Source: a virus
DNA: 64,000 nt
Reading direction: 5' to 3' (one strand)
Virus record (IMG/VR): IMGVR_UViG_3300044801_000206
Location: 1-64,000 of that record
Shown here: positions 49,555 through 57,492 of the stretch, piece after piece
How the letters are laid out: the number at the start of each line of letters is the position of its first letter
Position numbering within the stretch: the stretch's first letter is position 1
Translations under genes and position numbers: made by a program
Notes under the pieces: model-generated
Databases searched by the model: none
What the model was told of the DNA's origin: nothing
What the model saw: only the letters and a program-made list of their open reading frames with translations

Positions 49555-51975
49555 TCAGTGCCACACCCCGCTGAATAGCCCCATGATGACCGTCAGGACG
49601 GGTCCACCGCCTGCGCCAATTGTGGTCCAAATACCGGCGAGCGCGGCCGCGATGGGGGTAATGGCGTTGCCATTGCTGCCTGAAGCCCACGTGTACGTCT
49701 CACCGCCGCAGGTGTACGCGTTGATCGGCGCAGAGCACGCTACCGCGCCACTCACGTTCTCGTGCCCGTCGTAAGCGTTATCCAGCGGTGAGACGAGGCC
49801 GTAGTTCGTATTCTCGCCCGTAGTATCCGGGTAGGCCCAGAACTTGATCCCCATGATTTGATAAGAAGTTCCACCAGTGCCACGATTCGCGATAGCCCCT
49901 GTTATTTCCGATGCCATCGTCGCGCCGCGAAGTGGCTGGGTGGGAAACTGCTGACTAGCCTCGGCATCGCCAGCGCCACTAGACGCAAACGGTGAATCTG
50001 GGTTGGCCGTCACCCCCTCCCAGGCGTCCATGATGGGCTTGTCGCTCAAGCCCCACGTCACCAGCAGATTAAGAAGAGGCTGCGTAATCTGACTGAACGT
50101 CAGGAAATCTGCGTGGGCCGCCATGCCTTGTACGAGTTGTTTACGCGGGCATCCTTGGTGACCACCGGCCCCGGACTCCTGCCCGATAATCAGCTTGCCG
50201 GGGAAATAGGGCCGAATCGCCTCAATAGTGTTCGTGTAATACGCATCGGCATAGTTGTAGAGCCAGTTGCTCAAGTCGGTCCAAACGTTGGCATTGGCTG
50301 CCGGAAGACCAGCCGCATTTCCCGGCTTGGCGAGCATACCATCTGTTGTCCCCAACCATCCGGTATGCGAACCGTTTTCGTCGGCAAGGGTGGTGCCAAC
50401 TGCAAACCCGTTCACATCGTAGTCAACCGTCACCGTGTGCGTTCCCGGAAACGGGGTAGTGTAATAATATTGAAATTGGATCCAGTAAGAAGATGGAATT
50501 GCCGGGGTAATCGTGAGGGACGTAATTGTCCCAGCAGAGTAGTTGATTGTACCTGTGACACTGTACGGGCTGTTGGGGCAGGTGGTGGTGTAGACTTCCC
50601 AGGAATTCCCTGCTCCTGCGTCGTCAGTAATACGGCAGTCAGGAGCGGAATTTCCGCTACTTCCTTCTAGCCGTATCTCTATCGTTCCTGGAACTACATT
50701 GGCATTTCCAAAATTGATTGTTCCCCAGGACGTGCTGCCGGTACCTTGTAAGTTGAACTGTCCGTAGTTGGTAGGCGACAGCGTGAGATTTCCATTGGAG
50801 TAGTTGATTGTCCCGTGGATTCCGGTCACCCCATCCGGCCACTGGCCTACGATGGCACCCGTCGATGGATTTGGATCGGTCATCATTGGAACACCGTCTA
50901 CTTTAATAAGCAGGGATTCAGGCGAGATGCCGGAATGAGCCAACGTATGGGAAAGGCTCGTCACCGTGTTATTCGTTGTTCCGACTGTCTCTCCCGTATA
51001 GCGCGTGGCAGCCGTGTTGAAGGCGGTGTAACTGCTTCCCCATGCAGCGTTCAAGGCCGCGATGGTGGTGTACTTGGTCTGGAGATATGAGACCAAATTG
51101 TTCTTTGCGTAGACTTCTGGATTCGTGAAGATCCAGTTCAGGCCATTGTAAACGTTAGTGGTGTCCTGCCACTGAGCATAGAAATTCAAAGGAGACGCCA
51201 ACGCAATCCAGCCGATGTGGGAATGGTAATCGGCATCCGGGGTCACGCAGTCGTCCGGCCCCGGCCCGAATCCATACATATAGTCGGCGTCACTAATCGA
51301 CATCGCGACAAGATAAGCATTTACGTATGCCTGTCCGTAGGGGTCATATTGCAAATTGCCGGGAGCTAGCCGAGCCGCTACGAAACCCGTCAAGTAGGGA
51401 GCGAGGTTGGGGTCAAAGCCGTCGGCCACATTCGCATGCCACCCCGTGTAGTAGCCTGCTGCTTGATCCAAATCCTTCACCGCGTCGGTGGGGAGGATTT
51501 GACTACTAATCATGGCGCGCCTGCCAATGGCGTCGTAGGGAAAGTTCTCACCATCAAAGTACGGGATATGCTCGTTTAGTGACCCTGTGTTCATATCCGC
51601 CAAGAGGCCGATGTCATAATCTTCGCCCATGCAGTTAAATCCCCAGCCAGTGTAACGGTCCAGGGCGGCTTTCTCCCAGTTCAATTCGGTTCCATACTTT
51701 ACCGTCACGTTCAGACTGGTAGGCTTGGTAAGACCGAATTGAGTCGCGCACCAAAGCCCGTGCCCAGCCGGTGTGGTGAACATCCAGCGCTGCCCTCCGT
51801 TGATGGTGTACTTCTCAACGCCCCATTTTCCACTGATGCTGCCGGGGGACGGATATGCCTTCACTCCGCCGTAGATGTCACAGCCGCCGTTCGCAGTCGC
51901 CCACGACGAGCATGGAGCAACGACTTGAGTGCTGCCAAGACTCGCAAACAAAAGCAATAAAGCAAAAGGCTTCAT
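49555..51975 (-). CDS. Secreted glycoside-hydrolase-like protein
   Basis: An 806-residue protein with a Sec signal peptide (M-K-P-F-A-L-L-L-L-F-A-S-L-G-S-T-Q). The first 320 residues resemble a clan-A glycoside hydrolase barrel: R-Y-T-G-W-G-F-N-C-M-G, a N-P-E motif near 285, and Y-L-Q-T-K-Y-T-T-I-A-A-L-N-A-A-W-G, typical of agarase/beta-galactosidase-like enzymes. A Gly/Thr/Asn-rich insertion (about 320-540) separates this from a C-terminal barrel part with I-M-D-A-W-E-G, whose Glu could be the nucleophile. Likely acts on a host or environmental polysaccharide; the substrate is unknown. Confidence 0.68.
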   Translation of the reverse strand: MKPFALLLLFASLGSTQVVAPCSSWATANGGCDIYGGVKAYPSPGSISGKWGVEKYTINGGQRWMFTTPAGHGLWCATQFGLTKPTSLNVTVKYGTELNWEKAALDRYTGWGFNCMGEDYDIGLLADMNTGSLNEHIPYFDGENFPYDAIGRRAMISSQILPTDAVKDLDQAAGYYTGWHANVADGFDPNLAPYLTGFVAARLAPGNLQYDPYGQAYVNAYLVAMSISDADYMYGFGPGPDDCVTPDADYHSHIGWIALASPLNFYAQWQDTTNVYNGLNWIFTNPEVYAKNNLVSYLQTKYTTIAALNAAWGSSYTAFNTAATRYTGETVGTTNNTVTSLSHTLAHSGISPESLLIKVDGVPMMTDPNPSTGAIVGQWPDGVTGIHGTINYSNGNLTLSPTNYGQFNLQGTGSTSWGTINFGNANVVPGTIEIRLEGSSGNSAPDCRITDDAGAGNSWEVYTTTCPNSPYSVTGTINYSAGTITSLTITPAIPSSYWIQFQYYYTTPFPGTHTVTVDYDVNGFAVGTTLADENGSHTGWLGTTDGMLAKPGNAAGLPAANANVWTDLSNWLYNYADAYYTNTIEAIRPYFPGKLIIGQESGAGGHQGCPRKQLVQGMAAHADFLTFSQITQPLLNLLVTWGLSDKPIMDAWEGVTANPDSPFASSGAGDAEASQQFPTQPLRGATMASEITGAIANRGTGGTSYQIMGIKFWAYPDTTGENTNYGLVSPLDNAYDGHENVSGAVACSAPINAYTCGGETYTWASGSNGNAITPIAAALAGIWTTIGAGGGPVLTVIMGLFSGVWH

Positions 51976-51979
51976 GGTG

Positions 51980-54900
51980 TTAGTTGTTAAAGCTCACCGC
52001 ATTTACGTGAATGGTTGCCGCACTCGTGGTATTGGTTTTAGCTTCAAATACAGGGCTTACCCCGTTGCTGGTTAAAATATGGGCGGTCGATGAGCCAACT
52101 GATACCCCGTCAAAATAAAAAGTCACCGTTGACGATGTGACAGTAATTTTGATAACGTGCCAAGACAGATCAGCAGTCTGCGTGGGACTCAGCGATACAT
52201 CTTGTGTGCCTCCACCGTCACTTGTGTGACACGCCCAGATTCCCGCCGATCCTGTGTTAGTCACATCACACCACATAGCCTCCGAAGAAATTATCGTTGA
52301 TCCTCCATATAACCCATTAAATCTGCGCAGTCCAACGCCAAAGTAGTTATTCGCTGCCGCTCCCAAAGCAAAGCGCCCCTGAAATGTGTATACGGTGGTG
52401 CTGGCAGCCGGATAAATACCATTGGCGTTATCGACAAACACATCCAGCGTAGAGTCGTTGCCACTTATTGCCCCGCTACTTATACCCACTGAACCTATGT
52501 AATTGGCGCTAAAATCGTCGTCTGCGATTCCGCCTGTTCCATTTGGATTGGCGAGGCGCCAACTGTAATTAGCAGTAAGATAGTCTCCATTGCTGTCATT
52601 GTCATCGCCGTGGGTGAAGTAGTCAATAAGGGACACTCCAGTGGCTCCTAACGTGGGCGTACCTCCCCCGCCTGTCGCCACGCAGGACCAGCTATGGGTC
52701 GATGTGTTGTATAAGTCCGCGCCTGTGGCACACGTTGGCATCGCCTGTGCCGCCGGAGGCCCACTGGCCCCCACGTTCATCAACACCGTGTCTTGCGCCT
52801 GAGCCGGAAAGTCTTGCAAGGCCAACGCCGACGCCGATACCACATGCGACGCATTCTGGTGCAGGAGTTGGGTGCCGCTCGTGTTGACCGTCCCGCCCGC
52901 GCTGGAGAGGTTCACGTTCGTTCCGCCGTAGGCTAAGCCCTTGGTGGTGGTCGTGGTGTCCAGCGTACCTGCCGGGATGGTGGTGGTCTGATTGTCGGCT
53001 GCTGGCGTGATGGTCCAAGCGGTCGTCGGAGGCGTCAGCGTGACTTTCGACCATTGCGACAAGCCAGCCGTAGAGGTGCTGGTGCGGATCAAATTGGCGG
53101 TAGCGGTGGTGGGTCCCAGTTCTACGTCAGTGTCGGCAGCCACATCGGGAATCGTGTAGATCCGCGCCGCTGCACTGGTGCCGGTCAACTTAATGTTGTT
53201 GGTGGCAGCGCCTCCGATAAAGAGCGCACCAAATGGGTGTCCGGCGACGCCCACGGTTGCTGTTCCGGAAGTCCCTGAATCCGCAATGCTCGTCGTGACG
53301 GTCGGTGTCGTCAGAACTGCGTTGGTTGCAGTGGCCCCCGATGGCAGGGCAAGCACGCCAGTGGCGCTCGCGGTGATAGCTGCACTACCGGAGGTCCCGC
53401 CATTGAGGGTCACGGTTCCAGAGGTCCCGCTGGTGCCAGCGACAGTAAGGGCACCCGCTGTAGTGCCCTGGATTCCCAGGGTAGGCGTGACTGAGTAGGC
53501 TGGGACTGTCGTCAGCCCGGCGCTGACGAGGAATTGTCCAGCAGCCACGGCGGTAATGAACCCGGTCGTGTTCGCCGCGCTTTGATAGTCTAATGCCCCT
53601 GCGGTGCCGGCCGCCACGCCCGCCGCATAGCCAGTGATATTGTCCGCTGTTCGAGCCAGAGTACCTGTAGTAGCTGGCAGGGTGAGCGTCACAGCCGCCG
53701 CGTTCGCGCCGGGCTGAACCGTCGCCGGGTAAGCGTTCGCTCCACCAATATTCAACAGCAATTTCCCTGGAGTCGAAGCGTTATCACCCGCGATGGTCAA
53801 GCTGCCATTTGCGCTTGCGGTATTTTGCACGCCCAGTGTAGGGGTGATTGTCCAGGACGATGCCGAGGTGCTTGACGTGTTCGGGACGGCCCCGGCGACA
53901 GCGGAGGTCGCGTTCGTACCGCCTTTGGCAATCGTAACGGTTGGCAGATCTGCCGCCACAATCGCGGCTACGTTCTGCGTTCCGGTGGCGTCAATGTAGG
54001 TCAGGAATTCATTGGCTGTCCGTGAGGCTGCGGGCACAACTTCCGTCGCAACCACGGTAGTTCCCCCCGAAGCCTCAAACTGCGGAACATGGGCACTGGA
54101 ACTGAAAAACAGCGAATCAGCCGCCGCTGCAATGGTCGAAGTCAGAACCGCTGGACCCGTGCAGGTCAGCGTGCCGTTGCTCACAGTAGCGGCGGTCGGA
54201 GCGCTCGTGAAGCCAATCCCAGCGAGCAGAATCGTGATAGCCCCAGGGGTATTAACGGTGACTGCGATTGATGCGGTGGCCCCAGACCCACCGCCATTGC
54301 TGAAAGTCAGCAAGCAGGTGCCGGTCCCGGTAGCGCTTATGCCGCTCGTGTAGGTAGCCGCCGTGACACCGTTCGCGCTGCCCACCTCGCCACCAGACGC
54401 GCCGAAGGTCGACCCACCGCTGAATCCCCCAGGAGCCGTGATTTTGGCCCCGCTGACGAGCGTGACATTCCCAGAGCTATCCAATGTAGGTGCGTTGGTT
54501 TCCGTTTGTGAGGTCGTCGTCCCACCGCCCGTCATAAACGTGTGGTTGACCAATGCCCCGCTGCTGACGACGGTGACCGTGCCGCTGCCCGCTGGACTGG
54601 CACAATTATTGGAACCTGAGGAAAGCCCCTGCGAAAACTGCCCCCCTGAACAGACCGTTGGGTAGCTGGCCAAGTTGGTGGCTGTCCCGGCGTTGCCAGT
54701 GATGGCGAAGCCCCCGGTGCCGGTCATGTTCGTGACCGCCAGGTCCGGGGCGTTCGCCTGAAACGGTATGCCCTGCATCCGGCCATGCGTGCCGTCCCAC
54801 CAATAAGAGCAGGTGGTGACTACGTTGTACGTTGCGGATACTGGGCAGGCGTCAAAGTTCGTTGGCATCGCTACGGTGTAACTCGCGGCCGCAGCCTGCG

Positions 54901-56485
54901 TGAATGTGAAGTTGAGCGCCTGACCTGGCGTGCATCCGCTCAGAGTCGATGACGTAACGCTGGCGCTCAACGCAGTTGATAGAGTGAAGTCATCCACAGT
55001 CCCGCGCGTCGAGGAATTACAGGAGAAGGTGGGCGTGGCTGAGAAGGTGACCGCGTGTGGAACCGCCACGTTTCCAAGCCCATGCCCGCCCTCGTCCGTA
55101 CCGGTTTGGATCAGGGTTCCATCGCTGTTGAGCAAGCCATTACCAGCGGCCCAAAGGGCCGTAATGTCGGCCAGCGCCGCAGGCTCCAGCAGACTGGGGA
55201 TTGACGCCGATCCCTTCAGCAACCCTATAGTGGAGGTGTAAATCGGGCCAGTGATGGATGCGCCGCCGCTTGTGTCGGCTGGCGTGGAGTTTGCGTCGCC
55301 CGCGCCCCCCTTGTCATCATAGAACCCACCATCCTTGCAGGACGCGATAGTTCCAATCTTGCCCGATCTTGCCGTGCAGGAATCACAGTAAACGTCGCAT
55401 GCGCCTACCGGATTGATATACGGTGGAGTCGTAGTGAACCCGCCTACGCTAACGCGATTGTAGTTGGTGCCATCCAGCGAGGAATGGCCGGTCGCAGTGG
55501 CCCCACACATCCGCCGCGGATTACCAGAAGGGTCAAACGCTATCACGCAGTACCCGTAGACCGTGCTGCCGCCAGTGCCTTCATTTGCCACGCCGACTGC
55601 CGGGTAGTTTGGCCCTTGCATGAGCGCCCCGCCAGGAATACTCGATCCGGGCGTCCATGTGTTCAGCGCGGAGCAGTACTTCCGCAATCCAGACGTGGTA
55701 TTGAAGATGTCTGCTGTGACTCCAGCCGTGCATGTGGCCGGATCTGAAGCGACGGAATGGGCTATGCCGTTTACGATAGTCGCGCCACCCGTCGCGGTCG
55801 AAGTCGCGTCCCCCGAAAGCGCATTGAACGCCCCAGAACCCCCGTTGAGTTGCGCCCAACCCCCAGTCGTTATGGAGGTACATGCCGGGGCGGTGGTCCC
55901 GGACGGGGCATTGCACCAGTAGTCGTTGTGGTTGGTTGTATCTGAATAGAAGTCGCCGGGCAGGTTGCCTGCTACTGAGCCTGGAGCGGCTGTGCCAAAA
56001 AACTTCTGCGCCGCAGGAGCCACGCCCCAAGTGGGCGTCGTGGATGCGCCAGAGAGCAATGGGAGCCCGGCCGTCGCCGTGCCATTTAGAATGCCAAGCG
56101 CACTCCCTCCACTGTAGAGGATGCCCCCGTTGCTGGCCGTCAGATTGGACGCAGTACCGCCATACGCTAAACCGAGCGGCAAGGACAGCGTGGTCCCCCA
56201 AGAAGCCCCGGAAGAGACAATTGTTAACCCGGACCCGGTTGGGTAACTGAATGTCCCGCTGCCACCCTGCGCTTGATACACTCCTCCGATGCAGTAGTAA
56301 ATCGCCCCCCCGGACGGTGCATCCGTCGCAATCCAAACATCTCGGTTGGAAGTGCAAGAGACAGGGATGTTGGCCCGTGGACTGGCGCCGCGGGTTTGCC
56401 AGCGGGGATCAGGAGGGCTACTACCAGGCTGCCCCCAAATAGCCGCTGCTGAGATCAAGAACAGTGCAACGATAGCACGTTTCAT
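51980..56485 (-). CDS. Very large secreted fibre-like protein
   Basis: A 1501-residue protein starting at ATG 56485 (M-K-R-A-I-V-A-L-F-L-I-S-A-A-A-I-W-G-Q signal peptide) with GAGGGG upstream; the frame to 56506 is longer but has no gain. The body is Gly/Ser/Thr/Ala-rich beta structure with many low-complexity repeats, like the 1825-residue protein. The last 200 residues look like a concanavalin/LamG-type sandwich (F-Q-G-R-F-A-L-G, W-H-V-I-K-I-T-V, F-Y-F-D-G-V-S-V-G) and may bind sugars. Ends 4 bp before the glycoside hydrolase gene. Confidence 0.75.
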   Translation of the reverse strand: MKRAIVALFLISAAAIWGQPGSSPPDPRWQTRGASPRANIPVSCTSNRDVWIATDAPSGGAIYYCIGGVYQAQGGSGTFSYPTGSGLTIVSSGASWGTTLSLPLGLAYGGTASNLTASNGGILYSGGSALGILNGTATAGLPLLSGASTTPTWGVAPAAQKFFGTAAPGSVAGNLPGDFYSDTTNHNDYWCNAPSGTTAPACTSITTGGWAQLNGGSGAFNALSGDATSTATGGATIVNGIAHSVASDPATCTAGVTADIFNTTSGLRKYCSALNTWTPGSSIPGGALMQGPNYPAVGVANEGTGGSTVYGYCVIAFDPSGNPRRMCGATATGHSSLDGTNYNRVSVGGFTTTPPYINPVGACDVYCDSCTARSGKIGTIASCKDGGFYDDKGGAGDANSTPADTSGGASITGPIYTSTIGLLKGSASIPSLLEPAALADITALWAAGNGLLNSDGTLIQTGTDEGGHGLGNVAVPHAVTFSATPTFSCNSSTRGTVDDFTLSTALSASVTSSTLSGCTPGQALNFTFTQAAAASYTVAMPTNFDACPVSATYNVVTTCSYWWDGTHGRMQGIPFQANAPDLAVTNMTGTGGFAITGNAGTATNLASYPTVCSGGQFSQGLSSGSNNCASPAGSGTVTVVSSGALVNHTFMTGGGTTTSQTETNAPTLDSSGNVTLVSGAKITAPGGFSGGSTFGASGGEVGSANGVTAATYTSGISATGTGTCLLTFSNGGGSGATASIAVTVNTPGAITILLAGIGFTSAPTAATVSNGTLTCTGPAVLTSTIAAAADSLFFSSSAHVPQFEASGGTTVVATEVVPAASRTANEFLTYIDATGTQNVAAIVAADLPTVTIAKGGTNATSAVAGAVPNTSSTSASSWTITPTLGVQNTASANGSLTIAGDNASTPGKLLLNIGGANAYPATVQPGANAAAVTLTLPATTGTLARTADNITGYAAGVAAGTAGALDYQSAANTTGFITAVAAGQFLVSAGLTTVPAYSVTPTLGIQGTTAGALTVAGTSGTSGTVTLNGGTSGSAAITASATGVLALPSGATATNAVLTTPTVTTSIADSGTSGTATVGVAGHPFGALFIGGAATNNIKLTGTSAAARIYTIPDVAADTDVELGPTTATANLIRTSTSTAGLSQWSKVTLTPPTTAWTITPAADNQTTTIPAGTLDTTTTTKGLAYGGTNVNLSSAGGTVNTSGTQLLHQNASHVVSASALALQDFPAQAQDTVLMNVGASGPPAAQAMPTCATGADLYNTSTHSWSCVATGGGGTPTLGATGVSLIDYFTHGDDNDSNGDYLTANYSWRLANPNGTGGIADDDFSANYIGSVGISSGAISGNDSTLDVFVDNANGIYPAASTTVYTFQGRFALGAAANNYFGVGLRRFNGLYGGSTIISSEAMWCDVTNTGSAGIWACHTSDGGGTQDVSLSPTQTADLSWHVIKITVTSSTVTFYFDGVSVGSSTAHILTSNGVSPVFEAKTNTTSAATIHVNAVSFNN

Positions 56486-56492
56486 AGTCCCC

Positions 56493-56867
56493 TCAGAACT
56501 GATCAATGCTCACGATCGCAAAATCCGTGGCGTTATCGGCCCCAATAAACAGGCCGGTGATGTCGCGGTTGTTGGCCCATTCCTTCCCGCGCGGGTACCA
56601 AGCACCGGGTGACAGTATCCCAAGCACGTTGGTATAGGCCGTCTCATCCGGGTTGGCCGCACTGCTGCACACGTAAATGTTGCCGGCGTTGTTCGGGTTT
56701 GCTTGGATAAAGATCCCGTTGAATTGGTTGTCTGGGGTGAGATCAATATTCACGGGCTGGATGTTCTGGGTGAGAGGCGCCGATACGGTGGCATAGCTGG
56801 CACCGGGATAAACCTTGCCCAATGGCCATGGAAATTTCACTGTACCCGTCTTTACGTTGGTGGGCAT
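56493..56867 (-). CDS. Hypothetical head/decoration-type protein
   Basis: A 124-residue beta-rich protein (opening M-P-T-N-V-K-T-G-T-V-K-F-P-W-P-L; middle G-I-F-I-Q-A-N-P-N-N-A-G-N-I-Y-V). The N-A-G-N-I-Y-V-C pattern is common in small phage surface proteins. It has its own upstream motif (56900-56932) and a TATTATAAAG box. Lies between the + strand island and the secreted fibre gene. Confidence 0.68.
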   Translation of the reverse strand: MPTNVKTGTVKFPWPLGKVYPGASYATVSAPLTQNIQPVNIDLTPDNQFNGIFIQANPNNAGNIYVCSSAANPDETAYTNVLGILSPGAWYPRGKEWANNRDITGLFIGADNATDFAIVSIDQF

Positions 56868-56899
56868 AGAGATACCTGTCCTCGCCCTTTATAATAAAG

Positions 56900-56932
56900 C
56901 GGATACCCCTGATTTGGCTCCGTTTACCTTTT
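56900..56932 (-). promoter_or_regulatory. Repeated upstream motif AAAAGGTAAAC-N16-TATCCG
   Basis: Second copy of the two-box motif at 49381-49413, with the same 16-base spacing, 32 bp before the start at 56867. It is followed by TTTATTATAAAG (- strand), a fair -10-like box. Confidence 0.45.
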
Positions 56933-56968
56933 CATACTGACGTACAATAAGACGACGGGCACTAAACC

Positions 56969-57307
56969 ATGCCATGGTTTTGCAAATTTCGCATCCTGAA
57001 AAGGATTGCATCTCTGGAGAAACAAATGGGAACACAGGCATCAGACATCGCATCCATTGCAGCCGCCTTGACGGCTGCTCAAGCAGATTTGACCACCACG
57101 ACCACGACGCTCACCAATATCGCTACCGACATTGTGAGCTTGCGCGCCACCATCACAACCCTGCAAAATCAACTTGCAAATAACCAGCCGATCGAGGCGC
57201 TGGACATCCTGGTAACCCAGGCTAACGCCTTGAAAGCGCAGGCTGATGCTGTTCTGGCGCAGGCTGGGACCACTGATCCGCAACCAACCCCAGCGCCGGC
57301 CGGATAG
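56969..57307 (+). CDS. Small coiled-coil protein on the + strand
   Basis: A 112-residue protein, the only non-transposon + strand gene right of 5131. It is Ala/Thr/Leu/Gln-rich with heptad-like spacing (I-A-S-L-E-K-Q, then I-A-T-D-I-V-S-L-R-A-T-I-T-T-L-Q-N-Q-L) and a Pro-rich end. ATG 56969 has no good ribosome site; ATG 57026 has TGGAGA seven bases upstream and may be the true start. A terminator follows at 57335-57364. Small coiled-coil proteins of this kind are common in phages; role unknown. Confidence 0.65.
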   Translation: MPWFCKFRILKRIASLEKQMGTQASDIASIAAALTAAQADLTTTTTTLTNIATDIVSLRATITTLQNQLANNQPIEALDILVTQANALKAQADAVLAQAGTTDPQPTPAPAG

Positions 57308-57334
57308 TAAAGACTGTCGAACAGACCAAACCGG

Positions 57335-57364
57335 GCCGGGAGCCGAAAGGCTTCCGGCCTTTTC
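57335..57364 (+). terminator. Rho-independent terminator after the + strand gene
   Basis: GCCGGGAGCC-GAAA-GGCTTCCGGC, a 10-bp stem with one mismatch and a GAAA tetraloop, is followed by CTTTTCC. It lies 28 bp after the stop at 57307. Confidence 0.78.
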
Positions 57365-57366
57365 CT

Positions 57367-57383
57367 TGTCCGCCGGGCGGACA
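57367..57383. repeat. 17-bp palindrome, copy 7
   Basis: Exact copy between the terminator at 57335-57364 and the tRNA-Pro gene. Confidence 0.85.
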
Positions 57384-57410
57384 GAGGCGGGGTGATCGCA
57401 CTCAACTTGT

Positions 57411-57487
57411 CGGGGCGTAGCGCAGCCCGGTAGCGCGCTTGCCTTGGGCGCAAGAGGCCGTTGGTTCAAATCCAACCGCCCCGACCA
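57411..57487 (+). tRNA. tRNA-Pro (TGG), CCA encoded
   Basis: The 77-nt sequence folds as a cloverleaf: acceptor stem CGGGGCG/CGCCCCG, D-arm GCGC/GCGC, anticodon stem CTTGC/GCAAG with loop CTTGGGC (anticodon TGG), T-arm GTTGG-TTCAAAT-CCAAC. Discriminator A and CCA are encoded (57484-57487). It lies between the terminator and the portal gene on the strand opposite to both neighbours on the right. It may read proline CCA codons or mark a former integration site; no att duplicate was seen. Confidence 0.93.
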
Positions 57488-57492
57488 CTTCC

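Noticed and set aside
57411-57487. Prophage attachment site in tRNA-Pro
   Set aside because: No integrase and no duplicated tRNA 3' end were seen in the window.
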